DNA of 21,076 nt from Sphingobacteriaceae bacterium. GTDB taxonomy: Bacteria; Bacteroidota; Bacteroidia; Sphingobacteriales; Sphingobacteriaceae. Position 1 is the first letter of the stretch. Every line of letters begins with the position of its first letter. A program made the position numbers and the translations under genes. Below, piece after piece: positions 7,724 to 15,377 of this stretch. Where the stretch lies: the NCBI GenBank assembly GCA_025450155.1, contig JANWIB010000098.1, positions 1 through 21,076 of the forward strand. The letters are read 5' to 3'. The notes below the pieces were generated by a model that saw nothing but the letters and a program-made list of their open reading frames with translations, was not told the DNA's origin and ran no database searches.

Positions 7724-8344
7724 ATGAATTTTTTTAAAGTAGTGGTTGTTGTAGTGTGTCTATTTTTCGTAAACCTTTTTCCCGCCCGCTCACAGGAAAA
7801 ATATGACCCCTATGTTAAAGGCAAAAACGATACCATTAAAGTGGCACTGACAAATATTGATGGCGAGCTTTTACCATGGTTATCATTGCCAGATGTGGTT
7901 GTTATTGACGCCCGAATTTATAAAAGCCCGGAAGACAGAGCCAAATTTTTTCGTTTAAAATATAACGTTTTAAAGGTTCTTCCGTATGCCATGTATGCCA
8001 GGGATAGGTATCAAAAATTGCAGTCGGATATAACAATGGCCCCAAATAAGAAGGAGCAGAGAAAATTAGTTAAAGCTTTTGAAGGTGAGATTAAGGATAT
8101 GTTTAACAGGGAAATCAAAAACATGACGATTACCCAGGGACAAATTCTGACTAAACTGATTGATCGAGAAACTGGGAATAGCAGCTATGAAATGTTAAAG
8201 GAATTAAAGGGAGGTTTTTCCGCTTTCTTTTATCAGTCCATAGCCCGTATCTTCGGCCACAATCTTAAAAACCGGTATGATATGGATGAGGACCGGGATA
8301 TTGAAGCAATTATAAGATCTTCAGGATATTACAGATATAATTAA
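7724..8344 (+). CDS. DUF4294 family exported protein
   Basis: A protein of 206 residues from the ATG at 7724. The N-terminus is a signal peptide (MNFFKVVVVVVCLFFVNLFP, then ARSQ), so it is exported. The mature part carries the DUF4294 pattern as I know it: LPDVVVIDARIYKS, LKYNVLKVLPYAMYARDRY, a charged helical segment, then NMTITQGQILTKLIDRETG and LKGGFSAFFYQSIARIFGHNL, ending in DRDIEAIIRSSG. The family is found in Bacteroidota and has no established function. A longer frame starting at TTG 7706 would place six residues ahead of the signal peptide and overlap the promoter element, so the ATG is preferred. The gpx gene begins 2 bases after its stop, showing one operon. Confidence 0.85.
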   Translation: MNFFKVVVVVVCLFFVNLFPARSQEKYDPYVKGKNDTIKVALTNIDGELLPWLSLPDVVVIDARIYKSPEDRAKFFRLKYNVLKVLPYAMYARDRYQKLQSDITMAPNKKEQRKLVKAFEGEIKDMFNREIKNMTITQGQILTKLIDRETGNSSYEMLKELKGGFSAFFYQSIARIFGHNLKNRYDMDEDRDIEAIIRSSGYYRYN

Positions 8345-8346
8345 CT

Positions 8347-8859
8347 GTGAGTGACAGGACAGTTTATCAATTCACTGTTCAGCGAGTGGATGGAGAAGAG
8401 GTAAGTTTAGGGGAATTTAGAAATAAAGTTTTGCTAATTGTTAACACCGCTTCGGAATGCGCATTTACGTCTCAATTGCGGGATTTAGAAAACCTTAGGA
8501 AGGAATTTGAAGGGAATGATTTTGAAATCTTAGCATTTCCTTGTAACGATTTTGGTAAGCAGGAACCTTTACAAGGCCAGGCGCTTACTAAGTTTTGTAA
8601 AATTAACTTCCATACGAACTTTAAGGTATTTGATAAAGTGCATGTACGTGGAAAAGGAATACATCCATTATTTAAATTTCTGAGTGAGAAGAAATACAAT
8701 GGAAAACTGACTTCACATCCGAGATGGAACTTTCATAAATACCTTATTAACAAAAATGGCGAAGTTGTTGATTATTTTTACTCTTTTACCAAACCGGATT
8801 GTGTGAAAGTAAAAACTCGTATTCAACAATTAATAGAACCGGCTCCTTTTTTTGTATGA
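8347..8859 (+). CDS. Thiol peroxidase of the glutathione peroxidase family
   Basis: The protein (170 residues) has the thioredoxin fold of Gpx enzymes, which reduce hydroperoxides. The catalytic tetrad is complete: peroxidatic Cys38 in NTASECAFTSQ, Gln72 in FGKQEP, and Trp127-Asn128 in RWNFHKYLI. The usual FPCNQFG reads FPCNDFG, a change outside the tetrad. Cys84 (KFCKINFHTNF) sits where thioredoxin-dependent non-plant-selenium types carry their resolving Cys, so this copy is probably thioredoxin-linked or uses another small thiol instead of glutathione. There is no signal peptide. The start is GTG at 8347, 2 bases after the previous stop; no alternative ATG exists near it. The stop overlaps the bshB1 ATG (ATGA, 8856-8859), so translation of the two is coupled. 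Confidence 0.9.
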   Translation: MSDRTVYQFTVQRVDGEEVSLGEFRNKVLLIVNTASECAFTSQLRDLENLRKEFEGNDFEILAFPCNDFGKQEPLQGQALTKFCKINFHTNFKVFDKVHVRGKGIHPLFKFLSEKKYNGKLTSHPRWNFHKYLINKNGEVVDYFYSFTKPDCVKVKTRIQQLIEPAPFFV

Positions 8860-9578
8860 AAATAGATCTTCTTGTATTTGCAGTTCATCCGGATGATGCC
8901 GAACTCGGCTGTTCCGGTACAATATTAAAACACCTGGCTTTGGGGAAGAAGGTAGGTGTGATAGATATGACCCGGGGCGAACTTGGCACACGGGGAACAG
9001 CAGAGACTAGGGATAAAGAAGCTGCAGATGCAGCAAGATTATTAGGCCTTCATGTTCGTGAGAACTTAGGTATGCGGGATGGATTTTTCTCTAACGATGA
9101 AGTACACCGCCTTCAAATTATTTCCAAAATCCGGCAATATCAACCCGATATAGTTATAACGAATGCTTTACATGACCGGCATCCTGATCATGGGAGAGCA
9201 AGTGATCTGATTAATGATGCAGTGTTTCTTTCGGGTTTAGTTAAAATTGTAACATATTTAGAAGGAAAAACGCAAGAAGCCTGGCGCCCCCGATTGTTGT
9301 TGCAATACATTCAGGATCAATATATAAAGCCGGATATTCTAATAGATATAACAAATTATTGGGATAAAAAGATGGCGTGCATCCAGGCATTTAAATCCCA
9401 GGTTTACAATCCAGAATACGATAGTGAAGAAAATCAGACCTATATTTCAAGCCCTGATTTCTTAAAAAGCACTGAAGCAAGGGCTCGTGAATTTGGGAAG
9501 TCAATTAATGCTACTTATGCTGAAGGCTTTACTTGCCGGAAATTATTAGGGGTGGATGATTTGTTTCAATTGAAGTAG
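8856..9578 (+). CDS. bshB1: Bacillithiol biosynthesis deacetylase BshB1
   Basis: A 240-residue LmbE/PIG-L family deacetylase that removes the acetyl group from N-acetylglucosaminyl-malate in bacillithiol synthesis. Visible motifs: HPDD at 11-14 (zinc ligands His11 and Asp14) in VHPDDAELGCSGT, MTRGELGTRGT at 38-48, NALHDRHPDHG at 103-113 with zinc ligand His112, and the downstream QVYNPEY and FGKSINATYAEGF segments that mark the BshB1 branch. The ATG at 8856 overlaps the gpx stop by 4 bases. A longer frame from 8799 would begin inside gpx and add 19 residues not typical of the family, so it is not used. bshA and bshC are not in the window. Confidence 0.95.
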   Translation: MKIDLLVFAVHPDDAELGCSGTILKHLALGKKVGVIDMTRGELGTRGTAETRDKEAADAARLLGLHVRENLGMRDGFFSNDEVHRLQIISKIRQYQPDIVITNALHDRHPDHGRASDLINDAVFLSGLVKIVTYLEGKTQEAWRPRLLLQYIQDQYIKPDILIDITNYWDKKMACIQAFKSQVYNPEYDSEENQTYISSPDFLKSTEARAREFGKSINATYAEGFTCRKLLGVDDLFQLK

Positions 9579-9613
9579 GACAAATAGATATTCGTCTTCG
9601 GGACATCCTCTTA

Positions 9614-11794
9614 TTAATCTAATGTAACCAGTTTCCCGTCTACCCAATAGCAGGCTTTCTGGTTGCCGTCTCCGTCAACATAATATCTACCCACGTATGT
9701 TTTACCATCATATATTGTTAAGTAGTCTATTCCTGATGTCGACAGCCTATTTGATGTAGCTTCTAAATGGATATCTTGATCATTTTTCAATAGCTTACCT
9801 CCCCGATGGAGGGAATATTGTTGCGTTTGATCTACAAAAAAGAATTCGGTCCATCCGTATTTATTTAAAGGGTAAAGTTCTATATTTTTTCCTTCCGTCC
9901 ATGAAAATCCACCTGTTAGGACCGAATCTTTTTGATAGTTATTATATGACCCCAAAATGGTTAATTTACCATCGGTACGTTTTATTTGCTGGCCTTCATA
10001 ACCACGATCTTTAGGCGCCGAAATTAGTTTTATTTTATTGTTTTTCCATACCGCAGCTACTTGTTTATCATCCTGGTACACAGAACCCGTTATAATTACA
10101 TTGCCTTGAGGGTCAATATCTAAAGCAGCGGGATATGCGCTTTCGTTTGCAGCCTGCCCCGGTAAGGATAAATGATAGGCTTTATTGTTAACCGAGTAAA
10201 TACCGGTATATGTCCGTTCTTTCTTAGAGACTTTATAACTTATGGTGTACATCTTCCCATTTACAATTTCTGCTGCAACTATTCCTTGCAGTGAGTCAAG
10301 CACGGTTAGTTTTCCATTACGCCAATAGCAGTAATAATAGCCCTGAGAGTGGAGGTGTGCCTTTTCGTAACGACCTAAAACCAATAAATCATTTTTTTCT
10401 GTGACAATGTCGAAAGCGGTAATATTGTAAGCTTCCGGAGGAACAGGTAAACTTTGTCGGACACCATTTTTCCAAACTACAGGCACCATCGTGTTGTGAC
10501 CTGCAGCTTTATAATAACCCATAGCGTACACGTCTTTTTCGGATACCACTACCTTTTTTACGCCGGCCAATAGGTATGATTTGGAAGTTTTTTGTTCCAG
10601 GGGTAAAGGTCTGATTTTTCCTTCTGAGATGGAATACAGGTCTTTATATGCAATATCACCATAACCATAATCATACTCAGGTAGGGCATAGCCCCTTAGC
10701 AGCGCAATGTTGTTTGCAGAGTCAGTCAGAAATTTTAACGCGGTTATATTAATTGACGCGGAGTCGGGAGCAGCAATAAGGTTTCCGTCTTTCCAGTAGC
10801 AAACTACGTTGCCATTATGTTTTTTTAGATAACCGCCAACATAAAGGCCGTTTGTCGTCATCTTGATACAAGTAGCTTTCGACGGAATATGCGGTGAACT
10901 TAATTCAATTCGTTGTTGATTTTTCCAATAGCAGGGGAGAATGCCGCGGTTAATATAATATCCGGATAGGTATACATCTGTATGATCTACGGTTATGTCC
11001 AGCGCTTTGCCGCCACCGGATCGCAGTGTACCATGGTCCGGATAATCCGGTACGGGCAAAGCATAACATTTCCCATTTTTCCAGTAAACTGGCTTGCCCT
11101 CAGAATCGCCTGCGATATACACATTATCGTCATGAATAAAAAGCGTATTAACAGAAGAAAAATGATTAGTTATATCCTTGTTATATGGGAGTTCTTCTAA
11201 AGGTAATCGGGTTTCATTTTTCCAGCAGATTCCCTGATACTCAATATTGGCAATAATATAAATGTCCCCCTTATTTACTGCAAATCCTTTAATTTTCAGA
11301 TCAGATAGGGAGGGAATGTAATTATATTTCAATGATTTTAATACAGAATTAGGGGTTAATGCCCTGTTATTCGCTTCAGGATTAAATTCTTCCGAACGAA
11401 GTTCATTCAGATTAAAGGTTATTTTCTTTAACCATTTTCCGTTTTTCCAACAGGCATACGTAAACGTAGAATCGTTTTGCCAGAGTTTACCTAAAACATA
11501 GTTGTCTTTATTATCTACAGAAATCGCAATGGCTTCAGACTGTGAAATTTCTCCGTTTTCATTCGTTAACTCATGTAGTTTATTGCCTTCCCAATAACAG
11601 GCAATAGAAATGGATGAACTTGGCGTACGATAAAAGCCTGTAGCATAAGCTTTATTGTTTACAGAAATGATATTGTGAATGGTAGTATAATTTATTTCTG
11701 TATCCGTTCCATAGAGTTGAGCTTTGAAGTTGAAGGTCGAAAGGAAAAAAATAAATAGTAAGCCGACCATTCTATTAAGCAGGGACATTTTCAT
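9614..11794 (-). CDS. Secreted protein of tandem Trp-containing repeats
   Basis: A 726-residue protein beginning with a signal peptide (MKMSLLNRMVGLLFIFFLST, then FNFKAQ). The rest is almost entirely one degenerate repeat of about 45-55 residues: a strand of the type VYxxGYY, a short variable loop, then CYWKNGKxxxL. Trp anchors lie near 68, 116, 191, 238, 290, 334, 441, 491, 583, 632 and 717, with Trp-less copies near 387 and 533, giving about 13 units. The pattern suggests a closed or stacked beta structure, perhaps a propeller, but I do not recognise a named family. The last residues are CYWVDGKLVTLD, so the protein ends on a repeat with no visible C-terminal type IX sorting domain. It begins 26 bases downstream of lat on the same strand. 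The role is unknown; binding or surface recognition is only a guess. Confidence 0.8.
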   Translation of the reverse strand: MKMSLLNRMVGLLFIFFLSTFNFKAQLYGTDTEINYTTIHNIISVNNKAYATGFYRTPSSSISIACYWEGNKLHELTNENGEISQSEAIAISVDNKDNYVLGKLWQNDSTFTYACWKNGKWLKKITFNLNELRSEEFNPEANNRALTPNSVLKSLKYNYIPSLSDLKIKGFAVNKGDIYIIANIEYQGICWKNETRLPLEELPYNKDITNHFSSVNTLFIHDDNVYIAGDSEGKPVYWKNGKCYALPVPDYPDHGTLRSGGGKALDITVDHTDVYLSGYYINRGILPCYWKNQQRIELSSPHIPSKATCIKMTTNGLYVGGYLKKHNGNVVCYWKDGNLIAAPDSASINITALKFLTDSANNIALLRGYALPEYDYGYGDIAYKDLYSISEGKIRPLPLEQKTSKSYLLAGVKKVVVSEKDVYAMGYYKAAGHNTMVPVVWKNGVRQSLPVPPEAYNITAFDIVTEKNDLLVLGRYEKAHLHSQGYYYCYWRNGKLTVLDSLQGIVAAEIVNGKMYTISYKVSKKERTYTGIYSVNNKAYHLSLPGQAANESAYPAALDIDPQGNVIITGSVYQDDKQVAAVWKNNKIKLISAPKDRGYEGQQIKRTDGKLTILGSYNNYQKDSVLTGGFSWTEGKNIELYPLNKYGWTEFFFVDQTQQYSLHRGGKLLKNDQDIHLEATSNRLSTSGIDYLTIYDGKTYVGRYYVDGDGNQKACYWVDGKLVTLD

Positions 11795-11820
11795 GTTATT
11801 TTCGAAACGGGAGCATTATT

Positions 11821-13152
11821 TTAAAGAATAGGAAGAATTTTCTCTATTATTTCCATACCTGCGTCAACATGCTGGTGCTCTACTAATAATGCGGGGCGAA
11901 AACGAATGGAAGCGTTACCGCAACCCAGGAACATGGCATTATTTTCCATTCCTTTTTTTAAAAAGCGGTTCCGCAAATCTTTATTAGGAAAATCGAAAGC
12001 TGTTAAAAGTCCTAACCCACGTACATGAGTTATTTTTTCATGGTTTTGCGAGATTTTTTTTAGCTGTGTTTGCAGGTAATTTCCCACCACAGCAGCGTTT
12101 TCTATCAATTTATCTTCTTCAATAATTTGGAGGATTTTAGTAATACGAACCATATCAACCAGGCTGCCACCCCAGGTAGAATTGATTCGAGACGGAACAT
12201 GGAAAACATTGCTTTCAATTTCATCTACTTTTTTCCCGGCTAAAATTCCGCATACCTGCATTTTTTTACCAAAGGCAATGATATCAGGCCGTGCCTTTTC
12301 TCCAAAATGTTCATGTGCCCAAAATTTTCCGGTTAAGCCCACTCCCGTTTGTACTTCATCATAAATCAGCAAACATTCATTCTCGTCAGCCAGTGCACGT
12401 AATTGTTCTAAAAATTCTTTTCGTACATGGTTGTCGCCTCCTTCAGATTGTATCGGTTCAATAATGATGGCACAAATATCATCTTTGTTATCGGCAAAAG
12501 CCTGTTTAATTTGTGCTATAGAAAGCGCTTCACGTTGTTTCAGGTCATCTAAATTTTCTTGCGTCAACGGAAATTCAATACTTGGCGTTTTAATTCGAGG
12601 CCAATTAAAATGGGCAAACCATTTGGTTTTGTCGGGCAAGGTATTAGTTAAACTCATCGTATAGCCCGTACGTCCATGAAAAGCATGTTCAAAATGAATA
12701 ACTTTAAAGCCAATTTCCTTTTGATATCCTTTTTGGAAGTTTTTTTGCACCTTCCAATCCATGGCAGTTTTTAAGGCATTTTCTACTGCAAGCCCACCCC
12801 CTGATATAAAAAAAGCATGGGGCAGGTAATCCGGCATTCCAAATTTTGAAAAGGTCTCTACAAATTGAGCATATTGCGTGGTGTAAACATCAGAATTAGA
12901 AGGATTAATCAAGGCCGCTTGCAAAAGATTTTTCTTAAATGCCTCATCATTCATCATTTTAGGGTGATTATAACCTAAAGGGACAGAAGCAAAACAGGTA
13001 AAAAAATCAAGAAGAGTGCGCCGGTGTTTCGAATCATAAATATGTACTCCCTGACTTTTTTCTAAGTCGAAAGTAAGGTCATATCCATCGGCCAATATGT
13101 GCTTGCTTAAAGTAGCCTGTACTTCGGATGGTGAGATAGTTAAATGGTACAT
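11821..13152 (-). CDS. lat: L-lysine 6-aminotransferase
   Basis: A class III PLP aminotransferase of 443 residues that moves the epsilon-amino group of lysine to 2-oxoglutarate, giving allysine, which cyclises to piperideine-6-carboxylate. Family-specific sequence is seen throughout: FFTCFASVPLGYNHPK (50-65), FISGGGLAVENALKTA (115-130), FEHAFHGRTGYTMSLTNT (154-171), EPIQSEGGDNH (232-242) with the substrate-gating Glu237, YDEVQTGVGLTGKFWAHE (264-281) with Asp265 under the cofactor, and AFGKKMQVCG (293-302) with the PLP lysine at 296 or 297. The open frame extends to 13221, but MYHLTISPSEVQ at 13152 is the usual start and lies just behind a promoter match. It may serve lysine catabolism or osmolyte formation; nothing nearby settles this. 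Confidence 0.9.
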   Translation of the reverse strand: MYHLTISPSEVQATLSKHILADGYDLTFDLEKSQGVHIYDSKHRRTLLDFFTCFASVPLGYNHPKMMNDEAFKKNLLQAALINPSNSDVYTTQYAQFVETFSKFGMPDYLPHAFFISGGGLAVENALKTAMDWKVQKNFQKGYQKEIGFKVIHFEHAFHGRTGYTMSLTNTLPDKTKWFAHFNWPRIKTPSIEFPLTQENLDDLKQREALSIAQIKQAFADNKDDICAIIIEPIQSEGGDNHVRKEFLEQLRALADENECLLIYDEVQTGVGLTGKFWAHEHFGEKARPDIIAFGKKMQVCGILAGKKVDEIESNVFHVPSRINSTWGGSLVDMVRITKILQIIEEDKLIENAAVVGNYLQTQLKKISQNHEKITHVRGLGLLTAFDFPNKDLRNRFLKKGMENNAMFLGCGNASIRFRPALLVEHQHVDAGMEIIEKILPIL

Positions 13153-13170
13153 ATAAGATGTATTAAGGCT

Positions 13171-13178
13171 CAAATGTA
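13171..13178 (-). promoter_or_regulatory. Candidate promoter -7 element for lat
   Basis: On the minus strand TACATTTG (13178-13171) matches TAnnTTTG and ends 18 bases before the lat ATG at 13152. No good -33 element was found. It supports the 13152 start over the longer frame, which would begin upstream of the element. Confidence 0.5.
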
Positions 13179-13229
13179 GTAAAAAGCCTACTATTCTTAC
13201 GTGTAGACTTATAATTAGCATTGATGAGT

Positions 13230-14114
13230 TTAGAATCTTTCGCTCATTCCCAGCAGACCGAATAATCCGCCTGTATGAATTGCTAAGATGCGTTGGCCTT
13301 TTTTAAAATAGTTTTTCTCTGCCAGGTTAAACAAGGCATGCATCATTTTACCAGTATAAATAGGGTCGAGTAAGATGCCGGTGGTAGAAGAAAAACGTTT
13401 AATAAACTCTAAAAGTTGCGGGGTAGTTTTAGCATAGCCGCCAAAATGATATTCGGTATGCAATACAAAATCCGAATCAGATTGGGTATATTTTTTTATT
13501 TCACTTCCAATGAAATCTCCTCCTTTTAGAACCGAAATGCCATTAAATAGGGCTGAATAATGGTTTTTGGCAAGGCCGTTTATTATTCCGGCGGCAGTTG
13601 TTCCGGTGCCACAGGCACAAAAAACATGATCGTAAGTTTCTTCTAATTCAGAAACTAATTCTGCACAGCCTTCTACAGCTTCTGCGGAGGCTCCGCCTTC
13701 ATTAATGAAGAATGCCGAAGGATCAGGATCAAACAACCTTTTAAAAATGCTTTTTTTATCGCGATAGCTTTCTCTGTCTACGAAGTGTAATTGCATCCCA
13801 AACAGGCGGCATAGAAAAAGAACATCATTTTGTATCTCCTCACCACGCACTATTCCGGTACTTGTAAATCCAAATTTTGCGGCTGCACATGCGGTTGCCA
13901 GTAAATGGTTAGACCACGCACCTCCAAAAGTTACCAGGTGCTTTTTTTTCTGGCTTTCGGCTTTTTGAAGAAGGTATTTTAATTTTCGCCATTTATTGCC
14001 AGAAATAAATGGATGAATGAGGTCATCTCGTTTTATGAAAACGTTGAGACCCTCCTTCGTAAATAGGGGATGGAAAATAGGTTCAATGGGACTGTAAAAC
14101 TCAAGGTCTATCAT
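13230..14114 (-). CDS. D-cysteine desulfhydrase-like PLP enzyme
   Basis: A 294-residue fold-type II PLP enzyme of the ACC deaminase/D-cysteine desulfhydrase family. The cofactor lysine is Lys41 in GNKWRKLKYLL; the nucleophile region GAWSNH is at 65-70, the phosphate loop CGTGTTAAG at 168-176, and LDPIYTGKMMHAL at 249-261. Two positions separate the subfamilies: ACC deaminase has Glu in Y-E-G-K and Leu in H-L-G-G, whereas here they are Thr254 (YTGK) and Thr281 (HTGG), as in D-cysteine desulfhydrase. ACC deaminase activity is therefore unlikely. The frame is open to an ATG at 14159, but those extra 15 residues would be encoded by the terminator of the preceding gene, so the ATG at 14114 (MIDLEFYSPI) is chosen. 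The natural substrate could be D-cysteine or a related amino acid. Confidence 0.85.
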   Translation of the reverse strand: MIDLEFYSPIEPIFHPLFTKEGLNVFIKRDDLIHPFISGNKWRKLKYLLQKAESQKKKHLVTFGGAWSNHLLATACAAAKFGFTSTGIVRGEEIQNDVLFLCRLFGMQLHFVDRESYRDKKSIFKRLFDPDPSAFFINEGGASAEAVEGCAELVSELEETYDHVFCACGTGTTAAGIINGLAKNHYSALFNGISVLKGGDFIGSEIKKYTQSDSDFVLHTEYHFGGYAKTTPQLLEFIKRFSSTTGILLDPIYTGKMMHALFNLAEKNYFKKGQRILAIHTGGLFGLLGMSERF

Positions 14115-14129
14115 CCGTACTAAAATAAA

Positions 14130-14154
14130 AAAAGCCCCTATAAAAGGAGCTTTT
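14130..14154 (-). terminator. Rho-independent terminator of the DUF6588 gene
   Basis: On the minus strand AAAAGCTCCT (14154-14145) and AGGGGCTTTT (14139-14130) form a 10-base stem with one T-G pair and a 5-base loop, followed by a run of seven T residues in all. It lies 17 bases past the stop of the DUF6588 gene. It separates that gene from the downstream PLP enzyme. Confidence 0.85.
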
Positions 14155-14171
14155 AACATTTTTAATATAGT

Positions 14172-15239
14172 TTATTTTCCTATGCCAAAACCAATACCTG
14201 CATTAAATGAATTGTATTCTGCTATACTATAAGCTGCAAATATTCTGAAGAATGCCAGGTTTAATTGAAAACCTATATTTCCGCGTAATCCGCCAATATC
14301 TTTTTTATCGATACTAACCGGGTCTTTGAACGTAGTATAGGTAGGTTGGCCAAGGCCGTTAACTCCGCTTATTAATCTGTAATTTCCTTTCAAATCCACA
14401 TTGGTTTTAGCTGTTTGATAGCCAACGCTGGCAAAAGGGGTAAAAAAAGCTAGTTTTTTCGATACGATGACTTCTGCATTAATGCCTGAAAATTTTGCCT
14501 GAATTTTTTGGTTTGGATCGGTAGGAGAGCCGTCCGGAGATGTCACCTCCAGTGGTAGCTCATAGTTTAATTGCGTATAACCAATAGCAAGCGCTAAATC
14601 AACTGGAGAAACCTTTTTGGCAACTTTTTCAACAACTTTTGGAGCAAATAATGGGATTAGTTCTACTTTACCCCCCACTCCAAACATACCTATTGAACCC
14701 GCGTCACTACCTAGTTTTATACTAGGAATAGCCCGAAGAGTTAGTTCAATACCTTTAGGCAGGCCCACTGATGCCTGGAGTTGTGGAGCAGGGATAATGG
14801 GTAGATCGGCGCCTTCAGGAAGGTTAAATTCACTAACTTGTCTACCACTATAATATATACCCATTTTAGGCCCTGTATTTCCATTACCAGCTACCGTTGG
14901 AGCAATTGTATTTGATCCAATTGGCCGGATATTATTTGAAAGGCCTAGTGTAGCCACATCAAAAGTCTTATCACCGGAAGGGATAAGTGCTCCTGAAATC
15001 CCGACACGGAGTTCAAACCGTCCCAGGTTTTTTGAATGGCCGCTATAATTCCATCCCGAGTTTAAGCCTGTACCAAGCCCTTTAAACAGAGGTTTTAAAT
15101 AAGCATAAGTAAGTTTGGCTATATCATCCGGGGAAGATTTAATTAGTCCTGAGACTTCATCTTGTGCTAAAGCTGTATTTGAAAAAGAAACTGCTAAAAG
15201 CAACAGGGCTACTTGGGTAAATTTTTTGAGCATTTTCAT
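14172..15239 (-). CDS. DUF6588 family protein, probable outer-membrane beta-barrel
   Basis: A 355-residue exported protein with a signal peptide (MKMLKKFTQVALLLLAVSFS, then NTALAQ). The mature sequence opens with DDIAKLTYAYLKPLFKGLGTGLNSGW, a segment that I associate with DUF6588 proteins, followed by alternating polar and hydrophobic strands (LELTLRAIPSI-type, VDLALAIGYTQLNYEL, AFFTPFASVGYQTAK, NIGFQLNLAFFRIFAAYSI) and ends SFNAGIGFGIGK. The strand pattern and glycine-rich loops suggest a membrane barrel, but the last residue is Lys, not the aromatic residue typical of BamA substrates. The function of the family is unknown. It is transcribed alone: a strong terminator follows, and a 138-base AT-rich region separates it from the divergent rluD-like gene. 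Confidence 0.8.
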   Translation of the reverse strand: MKMLKKFTQVALLLLAVSFSNTALAQDEVSGLIKSSPDDIAKLTYAYLKPLFKGLGTGLNSGWNYSGHSKNLGRFELRVGISGALIPSGDKTFDVATLGLSNNIRPIGSNTIAPTVAGNGNTGPKMGIYYSGRQVSEFNLPEGADLPIIPAPQLQASVGLPKGIELTLRAIPSIKLGSDAGSIGMFGVGGKVELIPLFAPKVVEKVAKKVSPVDLALAIGYTQLNYELPLEVTSPDGSPTDPNQKIQAKFSGINAEVIVSKKLAFFTPFASVGYQTAKTNVDLKGNYRLISGVNGLGQPTYTTFKDPVSIDKKDIGGLRGNIGFQLNLAFFRIFAAYSIAEYNSFNAGIGFGIGK

Positions 15240-15377
15240 AAATTTTTTAAATAATAATCGAATATTTCAACCCTATACGGAAATATTTATCATTTGGTTA
15301 TCTTAAAACTAGTAATATGTTATTTTTTCACTAATATATTTATTATTCGCTCGATTCTGGATATTTGCCTTTGATTT
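15240..15377. promoter_or_regulatory. Divergent promoter region
   Basis: This AT-rich stretch separates the minus-strand DUF6588 gene from the plus-strand pseudouridine synthase and must hold promoters for both. On the plus side GATATTTG at 15359-15366 differs from TAnnTTTG at one base and ends 11 bases before the ATG. No match was found on the minus side. Confidence 0.4.

Noticed and set aside
9614..9900. Type IX secretion C-terminal domain on the repeat protein
   Set aside because: The protein ends directly on a repeat (CYWVDGKLVTLD); no sorting-domain strands or terminal basic motif are present.
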